From the NCBI GenBank assembly GCA_028551475.1, contig CM052355.1:20425580-20489579 (forward strand): a stretch of 64,000 bases of DNA. Direction: 5' to 3'. Source of the DNA: Casuarina equisetifolia (Eukaryota > Streptophyta > Magnoliopsida > Fagales > Casuarinaceae). A model generated the notes under the pieces. That model had not been told where the DNA came from and did no database searches. It was given only the letters and a program-made list of their open reading frames with translations. Each line of letters begins with the position of its first letter. Within the stretch, counting starts at the first letter, position 1. A program made the position numbers and the translations under genes. Below, one piece after another: positions 22,267 to 34,600 of this stretch.

Positions 22267-24904
22267 CTTTTCCATTTTTCCCACACCAATCCAAGAAGAA
22301 TACTTTCAATGATACCTAAATGTGTTATTGTGCTATGTGATCTATTTTTGCTCTTTACTTAAGTATATTTGTTGATTTTTTCCTATTTGCTTATGATTTC
22401 AAAAACCCCCATATTTTTCATCTTTGCTACAAGTTAGAAATTAAGGTCATTTAGGTTGGGGTTCTTGTTTAACAAGAGCATGGAAAATGGATGGAAGGCT
22501 AATTATAGTGAGAGCTGAACTGTAAGGGAATTGCACACTACCTGCTTGACATATTGTCTCTAAAGGACAAGTGCAATAATGGAAGGTAAATGGCGGCATG
22601 TGATGTCTAGAAAGCTAGATCAGGCAATGTTTGTCCGCAATACGACCTTAGTTCTTTAAGAAGACGATCCAAGATGTTTTAAAATGATAGAACAAAGTAA
22701 TGTGCGATAATTGGTTAAAAAAATAAAAAGAAAAGAAAAAAGTAATGTATGGAAGGGTGATAATTGGTAACAAATCAAGAATGAAAATGTGCTATGATAT
22801 CATGCCAAACATTTAGATTCACAGTAGCAGTGGTGATAATTTCTATCAATCTAGTTCTATTATAAATTAGGTAAAATATTACAAAGAGAATTGACAAGAA
22901 CACACTAATGTAACACATTTAGAGTAAGTATGTTTGGCACCAATTTTTAGTTTGAACTAAGTTAGCCTTTAACCAAGATTACTATGAAAGGAGGTTAGAG
23001 GAAAAGGTAATGAGAGTATTTCAAAAAGAATAAGAAGAATGCATAAAGAGTGTATGAGCAAAGTAATCTACAAGGATTTGTTACAAATTTAGAGCGTACT
23101 ATAACTATGTAACCATTACAAGGATTTGAAATACAATATAGGACACTTAAATTTTCAAACCAAAGATATTCAATTTAAGATGAATGTTACAATATGAGAT
23201 ATCAAACCGTAACAATGGTCTTGTTGAATAAGCACATTGATACATTTGAAACTAATGTGACCATAATGTTCCCATAGTGGGCAGTAACATTCAAAAACTA
23301 AAGTAGATCACAAAAGGAAACAAAAGGAGAAAGATCGAGGCATCATCTCCACCAGGAAAACTAGGCAAGCTAGACTTGTATTTGAACAGTCAATCCATTA
23401 GCCTATACTATCAATCTAGAACATAGGAGTTCAACTCATATTTGAATAGCCACCTCAAGGCCAACACTATCATTTTGGAACACTAAGAAGCTATATGTGT
23501 TGAGTGAGAGATTCTAGGGTTACAACTTGCGGCCAACAAGGCTACGTATACTGGCCCAAGTAGGTCGTGTATGTGGGCTAAACAATGAATTTTTTCTTAA
23601 CACAGGTCCTATTATGAAAATAGCGTGGCCTTAAGAAAGTAAGCTACGGACCAGTCCTCCAGGATGCCCTCCATGTGGTAGATCAAGACGAAAGAAAACA
23701 TCGAGAAATTCGATTCGAAAAATCATGCCCCTAAACGAAGAAAGAACAATTGGATACGGCCACTACCAATTTTCTAAAGCGGAGCTTTGATGTTGCAATC
23801 CTTGATTTCCGAATTGGATGGTTCAACACCACTCTCCTTTGATGGTTGGTGGCATCTGCATTTTAACCTTTTGAACTCTTTACCTTACTACCGACTCATG
23901 GAGTGTCAACCGAAAAAAACTCTGTTCTTGTACCTTTTATAGCACTGTTACAGAAGCGTGGATTGGTTGGGTGCCTACAAATTAGATGTAATTAGGGAAC
24001 TCTAAATCGACTTTGTCAAAAGTCTTCACCGCGTTCGTCAAGTTCGAACCTCGATTTAGGAGATAAACTCTCACGAGTGAATCCCTCACTAGGGGATACT
24101 TACATTATTGGGAGGCATCGTGGATTTGACCCTTCAATCACGATCTCTGCTTGACACTATAGCATCCAATCACATTAATACCAATCCTCTCTGACGGTGC
24201 TCCCTTAATTCTACTTTTTTTTATTAACTATTATTTGCTAGAATCCAAATTATGGGTGCTTTTTTTTTTTTCTAATTAGGCAAAAAAAAAAAAGATGAGA
24301 TAGCATCAAGCAAATAAACTACCATAAGATGCATTTCTAATTGTAAATGGTGTGTACATACGAACTTTGCTGACTTACTAAAAAAAAAAAGCAAAAAGAT
24401 TTCAATAGAAATGAAAAAGAATAAGAAGGTTAAAATCGTGGAAAGCACTTGGTTCCCTTAAGAAACAAATAGAAAATCGAAAGGAGAACGCCTAAAATCG
24501 TGACAACGGAAGTATCAAGCTACGTCATAAGAAAGTACTAATTCCATAACCGGGTTCCAGCCTTTCTTGGCCGTTTTCTCTTTTCCTTTTGTTTTGGGCC
24601 CTCTAGTCGTGCTCCTACCCTGCCAGTTCATGGAATAGGAGTTTCCCAAATAAATTCCTAAACTTCCACTGGAGTAATTTTTGCCCAGTTTCCTTGCTAC
24701 ACACGTGCCGCTTGGCGACAGCTTTCTGGAAGAGCTAAAAACACACTGCCTTGTCGTATGTCAGAATTCCCATAAACGGGGATTTACTCGAGAAGACAAG
24801 AAACCTTATCTCGTAAATAAGAAGTAGCATATGGTTAGAAATAGGCTTATCCTCTTGTGAATGAAGAACTAGTTCGGCTAAAGGTGTTTGTGCTTTACGC
24901 AGCC
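22267..24904. other. Intergenic region and upstream region of CRR1
   Basis: No gene, tRNA or repeat pair could be supported here. The sequence is AT-rich with homopolymer runs near 24220-24290. The last few hundred bases must hold the CRR1 promoter and 5' leader, but no clear TATA box or start could be assigned. Confidence 0.45.
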
Positions 24905-27239
24905 ATGGCAGCCTTAAGCTGTCGATTTCACCCAACCATCCACAGAAGCTGCCAAAATGGTAAAGCTAAACCTTCCTTCTCTTGCTCAATGCAACCCTCA
25001 CAAAATAACATCAAGGTAACACTTGAGTTTCTCATTCTACTTTTTTTTTTTTTTTAATCCAACATCATGTTTGAAACTGCGTTCTGCTTTCTGCTGTATC
25101 TTGTGAGCTACAGGTTATTATAAACGGAGCAGCAAAAGAAATAGGAAGGGCGGCTGTGAATGCAGTGACCAGAGCTAGGGGAATGGAGGTGGCAGGTGCA
25201 GTGGATTCGTATCTCGTAGGAGAAGATATTGGCAGGGTTCGTTTTCCTCTTTTAGTGATTGCTTAGTGGGTTCTTTTATTCATGGACTTCTGCCTTTTCC
25301 CAGCTTCATTTTCACATTTTTCCATTCTTTAAATTAGGTATGCGACATGGAAGAGCCTCTTGAAATTCCCATAATGAATGATTTCACAATGGTATTAGGT
25401 TCCATCTCTCAGGTAATCTAGGAAAATGAGCTTTTTCTCTCTCTGTCTCTCTTTCTCTAAAATCAATCAAATCATCTTATTTTGCATTTTCAAGTCAAAA
25501 GCAACGGGAGTTGTCATTGACTTCACTGATCCTTCGACAGTATATGACAATGTGAAACAGGTAAAAGCTTACTCAATTTATTATTTTCTGGTCATATTTA
25601 TTTAACATACCATGACAAGTTCCAATTATCCTTATTTCTTATGATATTAGGCAACAGCATTTGGGATGAGAAGTGTAGTTTATGTGCCTCGAATAAAGCT
25701 TGATACAGTAACTGCATTGTCTGCATTATGTGAGAAAGCCACCACGGTGAGCCCCTGGTGAGAGGGTAATTTCAACTTTGATTTTTTGATCTTTCTCTTT
25801 ACAATCAATTCCAATATTCTTTGTAGCTGCTCTCAGGGTTGTCTTGTTGCGCCAACTCTATCCATCGGATCTATACTTCTCCAACAAGCCGCAATATCAG
25901 CTTCCTTCCACTATAACAACGTAGAAATTGTGGAATCAAGGCCAAGTGCAATGGTAAACCAAATTCAGTTTAACTTTCTCACTCATCCTGTCACCATTGA
26001 GATAATTTCAGAGAAAGTTCAAAAGAAGACCAAAGCAAACTCATAAGAACATCCTAAAATATATGGTAATTGACAAAATTACATACTTCCCAAGTTTGTT
26101 TTTCGTTCTTGCTTACAGTAGTTGTTCAATTATCATGATCCTTAGATAGATTGCTTGGCACTGGCAAACCTGTTCGTTAACCCTGTAGCACAAGGAAAAT
26201 GATAATGATGAAACCGATCAATCCATTTGCTTGCTTCTTAAGAAATATATCCAAGTCCAAATGCTAGGACAAGAACATATAGGCTCGAGTCGGACATCCA
26301 ATTGCTTCGATTTGAATTATCCGGAGGATGCCTTAGATATTCATGTACCTCATTAGAAATCCATTTAGTGACCCATTGTTCTCCTTTTACCACACAATCA
26401 TTCGCTTGTGTTATAATAATTCACTTACTGCGACGTGAATTTCCTTTACATCCGCACATAAATACTCACCATACTTTACACTAGCAATATATTTAACTTT
26501 GAAATCATTGTTTTAGAGAGAGAGAAAGCAATACCCTGTCCTTGCAGGTGCTAAAGTTATCTGTGATGGCCAGGATCTGCCGTCGCCAGATGCAATACAG
26601 ATTGCCGACAACCTCTCTAATCTAGGCCAGATCTACAACAGAGAAGATATTTCAACTGATGTTCGGGTAAGCCCAACTGCGAATTGATCTATGATGGCTG
26701 CTTATTGAAGCCTATAAGGGGTAATAAAAGGGTTTTCTAAAAGGATGAAAGTTTATATCTCTTAGAATGAAATCAGTACTAAGCATTAAAAAAAAAAAAC
26801 CCATACAACTTAATTCTGCTCATTCATTTCTTCTGCATGATAAGGCGAGGGGTCAACTTCTTGGAGAAGATGGGGTTCGCGTGCACAGCTTAGTCCTTCC
26901 AGGACTTCCTTCCAGCACAACAGTCCACTTCTCCGGCCCAGGAGAGGTGAGCGTTTGCTTTTACCCCTCCTGTTTGAGGACTTATTGAGTTTAACTTTGT
27001 TGACGTGGCAATTTGATACATAAATACTGCTTTGCCACAGGTCTACTCTCTTAAACATGATATCACTGATGTGCAATGTCTCATGCCAGGCCTAATCTTG
27101 GCCATCAGAAAGGTCGTGCGCCTCAAGGTAACCGTCTAACGCCCGTTTTATCTTTTGATGGCTTAGAGAATAAGAATAACGTTTTCTTTCTCCATCATTT
27201 TCGCAGAATCTGGTGTACGGCTTAGAGAAATTTTTGTAG
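24905..27239 (+). CDS. CRR1: CRR1, dihydrodipicolinate reductase-like NDH assembly factor, chloroplast
   Basis: Ten exons, all joined in phase 0: 24905-25015, 25114-25236, 25338-25412, 25495-25560, 25651-25746, 25837-25953, 26574-26666, 26845-26946, 27041-27127, 27207-27239; 300 aa ending KFL. Residues 1-35 are Ser/Lys-rich without acidic residues, as in a chloroplast transit peptide. Residues 38-50 (VIINGAAKEIGRA) form the dinucleotide-binding start of the DapB-type fold; GVVIDFTDPS (about 108-117) and GCLVAPTLSIG (158-168) follow. Where bacterial dihydrodipicolinate reductase has the catalytic His-His-Lys and DAPSGTA motif, this protein has VEIVESRPSAM then DLPSPDA (186-203), so reductase activity is unlikely. 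In Arabidopsis CRR1 is a stromal factor needed to assemble the chloroplast NDH complex; that function is transferred by family. The gene is convergent with CCB2. Exon 7's start is the only border with a poor acceptor. Confidence 0.9.
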
Positions 27240-28340
27240 CTCCATTCTTCTTCCATCTCCAAAATATGAGACTCTGAAACTGGATGTTGATTAATCGAAG
27301 ATGCATCCCATGTCATTCTGCCATATCACCCTGCAAAAAGACAAATAAAGAAAGGATTTGAACGCGGAAGACTTGATAACCAAAGCAGCGGAGGGAATGA
27401 TCTTTTTTCTTTTTCTCTTTCTTAAAGAAATGTAATTCATTGAACCGAGAGACACTAAAGGCTCGTGGAATCCAACGTAATGAAGGCCAATGTTCAGTCG
27501 TAGATGAAATAAGGCTCTTCTCAGATATCACATAGTTATTGCAAGCCGAGCAGATGCCAAAGACGATATATAATACATGGTTCGATTCCATATCATTGCT
27601 CTTTATTTGTGGGAATAGAACATCATAAAAATTATATATGAGTCAATTGGATAGACCGGCTATAAAGGTCCAACATATTCACTTTTCCCTGAAGGCAACT
27701 ATTTACAGCTTTATTCAAAGAATCGCGTGGAGCAAAAATTCCCCACTGGGAAATGTAATAAGTAGTCAGCTTCGACCTTGCATTACTACCTTAAAAGAAA
27801 TCCTATCTACCTCTAGGTAAAGTAATGGAAATCTAAGCCAATACAATTCAGCTAAAATTTTGGTCATAAGATAGTAACTTGTCTATTTTGTGTCACAAAA
27901 TCCCAATGAGCTAAGATGCAACTTTTTTGTTAAAGGAATTTTCAAATAATGTGGGTTTTTAAGGATGAATGATCCTCTTGCGATCAAATAAATAGAACCA
28001 GTTCGTAGTTGTGCCTTCTTCATACCTACTAAGCTTTTCTCTCACTTACATTATACCTACACGGACATGTACCTTAATGTTATTCTCTTTTCCTTTTTCT
28101 TTCTCATTTTATTTTTATGCAGAAAAAAATTAAATCACCACGTAGTGAATGCCATATTCAGTTCTAATTTTCTACATGATTAAAAGGATTTTACACCAGC
28201 CAATTTGGCCTTAACATGAGAACTAGATGGGATGTGCCTAGCTGGCCACAACACTGCCATCCACACAGCAATTAAAAAGCAAAATTCTCTCATAGAACGT
28301 GCTCACTGACTTAGCAAGTAAATAATGAGTTGTGAATTGC
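27240..28340. other. Shared 3' region between convergent CRR1 and CCB2
   Basis: 1.1 kb lies between the two stop codons, and both 3' UTRs must be here. The open frames at 27092-27316, 27313-27591 and 27638-27820 have no recognisable family and overlap the last CRR1 exons or this UTR zone, so they are not called as genes. Confidence 0.55.
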
Positions 28341-31300
28341 TTACAAATTCATACACAGGCTCTTACCTCCGAATTTGTTTGCAAGAGCTGCTACCCAGGC
28401 TTTATCCTTATCGTTATATGCATAGCTCATGCTTGAAGCCAGCAGGACAAATCCTTTAATCTTTTCCATGTGATTGCCATCAGGTTTTGGAACTTGGAGC
28501 ACTGGCAGTACCAGAAGAGAACGGGTCCCCTTGGGTAACATCTCCCACAGTTCAGAATCTAAAATATTCATAAACCTTTATATTTTTCCAAGAAAAAACT
28601 ACAGGAAATACTTTCAAGAGTCACATTGAGATAATACAGCTTTAATCTTGTATGCTGGCAAACATCAATTATGTATAGCACTCTATTTGATTGTTATGAA
28701 TTATTGACAGAAGAATGCACAAAGTGGAATATCAAGATATGTTATCAACATGACAAGGAGATCAAACTTATGTGTCATTAAAGACCAAAAGAAACAAGTA
28801 CAATCTAATCTAAGTTATCAATTTGATTGTTGTTTTATATTTTAAAGCATGGACATTTGTTCAAGCTAAAGTTGAAGTGTCAAGTATTCTGCATAATTGC
28901 AGCCAATCTTCTTCACCATTGCTTCCACAAAAGTAATGGGGAAAAAAAAAGAGCAATATAGTAGAAAACTACCTTATAATAATAACGTAACTTAAATTGA
29001 CCCTCTCGAGATTTCTTAGATTAAACTACATTTTTTCCCTTACCGTTATGAGAAATCAACATCTCTTAAATTAAAAAATAATACACACAAGTCACTGTCA
29101 AGACACTTAAAATCAAGATTTGCATATCATTTTACTAATTTAAGTGCAAAAAACCAAGGAAAAAACCTTTTCTTCCTGAATAAATGCTATTAGACCCTTA
29201 CTTTCTAGTTGTGCATCTTTCTGTCTTAATTTGAGAATTCTATTCTCCATCACGGAGAGTAAAATGCTTCAGAAAATTTGATTTTATCTTTAACAAATAG
29301 CAATAACATAGTGATAATCAGAAAAAGGAAAGAAACTTAGTTTCTAACACACTTTTATGAGTAAATAGAAAAACTACCACCTAACCAGGTCCAATTTCCA
29401 AAAGCTTCCAGTAATTATTCACTGGATATTACTGCCTTGAGTGAAATTTTTGTGTGTGACATTTTTCTCAAAAGAGGTTACTTTCCAATTCAAAACGAGA
29501 AAGGAACAGAGTAATTTTGCAAAACACCAGAGGTCAATGTAATATTCCTGGATAATAACTATCACTTCTATTAAGAAAAAGGAACTCCCATTGCCCAAAA
29601 AAGGGGAGGAATTCTACACCTATTAATGTTTCAAAGAATGGATTTGATATGAACAATGAACACAATAGACCCGTCTCCTTCCAGCCTTGGCTTTCACATA
29701 TTTTCAAACACAAGAGACACGTCAAGTGGCCTCCAAAGGCAATCTGTATCGTGTACTGTGTGCAAAGATGCTAAAAGAAAGTATTACTCTCTTAATAAGA
29801 GTTTCGAGATAGCCTACTAATGCCACAAGGGAGATTCCAAAAGAAAGGGACCCAGCCTACTAAAGTCACAAGGGAAGAGTCCAAAAGAAAGAGCCCAGCC
29901 TACTAACGTCACAAAGAAAGGGAAGGTTCCAGAAGAAAGGGCCACAGTACAATGATAAAGGTCGTGTGTGGGTATCCACCTTAGGTATGTCCTCCCTTCT
30001 CTTCATAAGATTCTACCTCTCCTTCATAAATGGGAACGGCAAGTCATAACAAACTAGATTCAATCCCATTCAAAATCAGAAAAAAACTTTTCATCCTACA
30101 CCCCCTTCATCAGCCTTGATTATAGGGTTTTAGGAAATGGCTGAGCACACAAAGAAGACAACCCAAGCATCAGGAATCACCATTAGAAATCTATTTTTAT
30201 TCAGCACCAACAGGAGTAGCGCTACAATTCAGTCAGGTAGGATTGGACAAAATATCTCAAGACCAAAATTTGGAATTCAAATTATGACACAAGCTAATCC
30301 ATAGAGATATATAACCAGACCTATGGAAATACAATGACCTATGGAAATTAAAAGCAATATAATGACCAGACCAATGGAAATACATCACTAGGCAGCAAAT
30401 GATTTCACCAACCTAGATAAATTTGATGCAAAGAAGGAACTATAGCAGTATCTGTTAGCATTGAGAATAAATAAACTCCTCTTCAAACATAATACTTTGT
30501 GCTTGACAATTCAACTTAACTTGTGCTAATCCTTTGTGTTTGTAGCACCAAGATAAAATTTTAATATCTTCATTAGAATTTCACTTCAGTTTCTCGTGAC
30601 CATATCTATTCAACTAGTAACTCAAATGAGACAAGATCCAGTTGAAAATGCTAGATTATTTTCTTTAGTGAAGAAATTAAATGATGCTCAACTCATCATT
30701 ACCTGAAATCTGAGGAATGTAGAGGGCGTCCTTTAGATTTTTTACACCAATCCCTTCAATCTGCCTCTCAAACCAATCAGGTAAATTTGCTTTTGACAGA
30801 TTCTCTGGTATGTTCCAGTAGCCACGTGCACATAATTCACTTTGAATTGATATTAGCTGAAAAAGATTGGACAATAGATGCTTCAAAAGATAGATAAATC
30901 ATTAAATAAATTCAAATTTCCGATGTATTGTAGTCTTTATAAAGAAATCAATTCAGTTCTTCAAAATTCAATTAGTGTATAATTCACAAACCACAGAAAT
31001 GTGTTCGAGTGTGGTCATGGGATACCATACCACAGAAATGGTCTTTGTATTGCGAAGCAAGACATATGTTGCCCAAGCCAACTCCTCCTTCTGAGTATCT
31101 GATACATTTTGTGACATGAAAAATATTTGCTCAGTGCCTTCAGGAATAGTTGCTTGATCTTCTTGACTTGAACCCTGCAAAATTGTCCACACATAACCAG
31201 GTTCGGAAGATATTAAGGAGGCACGCATTGACAGAAACTCTAGGTGGGATCTAATAAGTACTAATCGTAATGAACTTCTGGTAAGTGAAGTGTTTGGGTT

Positions 31301-32450
31301 TCCCGTTCAATCTCCCAAAATACTTCATTACCAAACTCTAGGCAATACTGGCGAACAATACTGGCGAACATATGCGACATCAAAGATTAGGATTGTGACC
31401 CTACATAAACGATTGCATGTTTGGCACAGCGTAGGAAAAAAAAAATCAGAATGTAAAATATATCATGATTTCTGATTTCCTAGAAAACTCACCTCAGAAT
31501 TCTCCAGATTAAGGAAAATAACCTTCTAGAAACTCATATTGAGTTCCCGAATGTTGATTGAGATATACAAATAAACTGCATAACAAAAGATTCATTCCTA
31601 AAAAATGTGGTTCAGAAGTATCACAAACACCTAAAAGAGCTACAAGCCCCAGAAATATCTTAAATGAAATTCTTGACAGGACGCCAATTAACCACAAATT
31701 GTCAACATAGACCAGAGGGACTTGACATTAATTTCAAAACGATGATTGTGATCTGAGGAAACCGAGGGGATGGGATAGTCTAGACGATCCTGTTTCTGTT
31801 GACGCATGTAATAAGAATATTGTAGAACAGAATCCTGTCTACAGCTTAGTCAATTCGTAACTAACAATTAATTATGATAAATTAAAGTAAAGCAAAACAA
31901 TAAGAAGACCACCTTAAGAAATTTTCCAAGATAGGGAATACAAATGGAGAACGCTGCCAAAGAAAGGCCCAGTGCTTCCGTTCTCTACAGAAAGCGCAAG
32001 ATCAAAATAATAAACTAGAACAAGCTCAACAAAGAATTCGAACAACAGACAATTTCAGAGAAAGTGTTCGCCCACAAGCTGAGCTGGGGTGGCAGTAGCG
32101 GAAGCCGATCCTACGAAATGGTTCAGAATCAGAAGCGAGCCAAACCCGTAACCAATCCACCGAGGCAGGTAGGACTCGTCCAACCCAGGTATCCCTGAAA
32201 CCCAAAAGCCCCAAGCACACCACATGGCATAGATTAGACACCATATATGTACATGCATAAATCCCCGAAAAAAGTATACACACACAGAGATACCGAGAGT
32301 GAAACGGAGAACGGAGAGGTTGAGTTGTCCTTGATTTTGAAGGCGAGCGGAGATTGAAAAGCATTGTGTTGTGTTTTTCTTGGCGGGGAATCGAGGGATT
32401 ACTGGCATTCTCAATGGAATTAACGGATTAAAAGAAAACGCGTTGCTCAT
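28341..32450 (-). CDS. CCB2: CCB2 (HCF208), cytochrome b6 haem ci cofactor assembly factor, chloroplast
   Basis: Six exons on the - strand: 32450-32294, 32194-32076, 31984-31913, 31174-31031, 30856-30703, 28558-28341; 287 aa. All introns are GT-AG and all phases agree. The start chosen is MSNAFS at 32450; an in-frame Met 99 bases upstream has no transit-like sequence after it. Residues 1-45 look like a transit peptide. Two membrane segments follow: RWIGYGFGSLLILNHF (about 65-80) and ALGLSLAAFSICIPYLGKFL (96-115). The soluble part keeps family landmarks: PEGTEQIF and ELAWATYVLLRNTKT in exon 4, RGYWN in exon 5, LPKGTRSLLV and YNDKDKAWVAALANKF in exon 6. In Arabidopsis and Chlamydomonas CCB2 acts with CCB4 in the thylakoid to attach haem ci covalently to cytochrome b6. 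The last intron (30702-28559) is 2.1 kb and holds a triplicated 43-bp repeat. Confidence 0.9.
29811..29943. repeat. Three tandem 43-bp units in the last CCB2 intron
   Basis: Units start AGCCTACTAA at 29811, 29854 and 29897 and continue with a CACAAGG..CAAAAGAAAG-type core; the third is slightly longer and more diverged. The array lies in the intron between the fifth and sixth exons and does not touch the splice sites. Confidence 0.85.
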
Positions 32451-33455
32451 TTTCTCTCTTTTTGATGTTTGAAATCTTTGTTGGTGGTAATTTATATGTT
32501 CAAGACGGACCCGATACCAGCCCAAACTCAAAGTTCGATGCGGGCCCAATAAGGCACCGGTAAAAGAGGTATAGAACTGAAAACTTAAAATTTGGAAGGA
32601 AAATCCTTTGGGGTTTAGTAAAAGAGGTGAACATAGGACTAAGGGAGATTCGTCTGAATCACTTCTTTTGTGTCTTGTGATCCACGCTTGAATTGATTCT
32701 GACTGGGACTAATTACTACACCATTCTTTTGTTGTTAAATTGACTTTGTTGCTGTTAATTTCACTGTAATTATCAACATTTCACAGTCTTTAATATAATG
32801 CAAAATAGTATTATAGAAAACAAACCACCTAATTCAACTTCCCATTCTTAAGTAACTTAAGAGCTTACAATACAATATTAAAAATTGAATATCGATCAGA
32901 AACTATATCTTAGAACCATGTTGAAATATGAATATAAAGATTAAGAAATTTTATTTCATCTTTTGTGATTTAGCTATAAGACAACTTTGTTAGAAATTGA
33001 ATGCAAAAAATAAATATTAGAAATTATATCCCACTACAATGTCGACAATTGAAATGAAATTACTGGTTAAAATAGAAATATTGAGAATTAACATATAATT
33101 TAAATTAAAAATGTTAAATGTTAACTGATAATTTGAATTTTATCTTCAACATGTTGAAAATATGGTAAGTTTGGTATGTTTTAATGTAGATAAAACATCG
33201 ATTTGGTTTTCCTTTTTTGCTTCAATGCATAATTATAAATGTGTGTAATATATATATCAATGTATACACAGACTTACAAAATTCTTAGTACTTTCCTATT
33301 CTTTTTCTCCTTAAAATTCTTATTACTTTCCTTTCTTTTCTTTTCTTTTCCCTTGAAGTCAATTCTTGTAGAAATTAGTCTCTTTGTTTAAGAGGATATT
33401 GGAATGAAAGATTGCATCTTAAGTGAAAAACTATATATATATATAGGCCCGAACT
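32451..33455. other. Upstream region of CCB2 and AT-rich spacer
   Basis: The CCB2 5' leader and promoter must lie just to the right of 32450. The frame open from 32549 continues into the CCB2 first exon and first intron and is not a separate gene. From about 32720 to 33420 nothing recognisable was seen. Confidence 0.5.
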
Positions 33456-33472
33456 TGGTATAGAAGCCATGA
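33456..33472 (+). promoter_or_regulatory. tRNA-Met primer-binding site of an endogenous pararetrovirus
   Basis: TGGTATAGAAGCCATGA is close to the TGGTATCAGAGCCATGA primer site used by plant pararetroviruses, in which it marks nucleotide 1 of the genome. It lies 334 bases before the start of the movement-protein remnant and is preceded by a TATATATATATA stretch at about 33432-33445. No LTR ends adjoin it, which fits a caulimovirid rather than an LTR retrotransposon. Confidence 0.65.
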
Positions 33473-33805
33473 AAGAAAAGGAAGGTCTTTTGGCTTATCT
33501 CACCCTTCATTAAGTATCACTTTACTTTAGTAGAGGTGATCATTTATTTTACTTGTTACTGGTCTCTTAAGTTTGTTATAGTGTCATCGAAGTAAGGAGC
33601 CATTGTAGGGTAATTATGAGCTTATAAGTCCCATTTACCATTTAAAAGCATTAAGAGTAGTAAGCACAAGACCAAGACCCACTCTTGGCAAGATCTACAT
33701 AGATCATATTGTGATTGGCAATGGATAAGGTGATAGGTCCAATGAGAGGTGGTACTAATATGAATTTTGAAAGATTCTCTTTTGCCTTTAGCTTTGCTAT
33801 TGGAG

Positions 33806-34600
33806 ATGGCAACCATAGGGTCATTTAAATTGACAAAAAACATATAAAGGACTTTAACAAGTCACTAGATGATTGGACAATACCTAAGGTTAAGAAGAAC
33901 CTTATATATGGGGATTTGTCTAAGTGGAATCTATTTAACAAGTTCATTGATGATTACACAATAAAGACTAAAAAGAGAGATATTCCTCTTTCTCATGAAT
34001 TTTAGACAATAAGAATGTTGTCCCACAGAAAGAAGTACCATTAGTTATATATAGGACTAGTCCCAAGAGGTGTAAAACCAAACCCCTCTCTAAAGAGTGA
34101 CTAAACACCTCTATTTGCTTAATCCTTAGGGATAAGTGTCATAGTGTCATAGGATCTTTATGGATTCCTTGTTAGGAACCATAGAGTTAAGTCTATCCAA
34201 TGGACCAATAAGCTTTCAAGCGTTACCCTAGCTTCACTATTTTATTGCATGACAAAAATAATTTGGATTCCTCAGTGCCCTAGATCAAGACTTACAATTA
34301 TGGGATAAAAAGAGGTCAATTCCCACAACATTCGAGTCCATTATAAGGCTATGAGGATGACGCTTCATGCTAGGGCCTTGCATATGAGCCCAAAAGGTAG
34401 AACATCCTTTAGCCAAACAGACTTATCAAGGTCTAGGGCTATAGCGCCTCATACCATGCTCTAGAAAGATGCCTCCTTTTCTTGAACAAAGGACAATGAA
34501 TGAAGGGCCCTTCAAGAGTGCATACCTAATCCTAATTGGAATAGGATAACCAAAAGCCAAAAGAGTGACCATTAGTTTTGATAGGTCACTCTTAAAGCCC
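33806..34600 (+). pseudogene. Movement-protein remnant of the endogenous caulimovirid
   Basis: The region opens with an ATG at 33806. Blocks typical of the viral movement-protein (30K superfamily) domain appear in shifting frames: a Trp-Ile-Pro-Lys-Val block near 33870, a TKPL/SKE block near 34075, a SFTILLHDKN block near 34220-34260, and a block with MTLHARAL and QTDLSRS at about 34355-34435. In a virus this protein would carry the genome through plasmodesmata. Multiple stops make this copy non-coding. Confidence 0.68.

Noticed and set aside
24040..24062. GTTCGAACC, resembling a tRNA T-loop
   Set aside because: No acceptor stem, D-arm or anticodon arm could be placed around it on either strand.
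27092..27591. Two - strand open frames of 74 and 92 codons at the end of CRR1
   Set aside because: They overlap the last CRR1 exons and intron in antisense and contain homopolymer-coded runs; no family is recognisable.
28341..30886. Separate small genes at 28341-28571, 29534-29725 and 30677-30886 (- strand)
   Set aside because: The first and last are CCB2 exons joined in phase. The middle one lies in the last CCB2 intron and has no family features.
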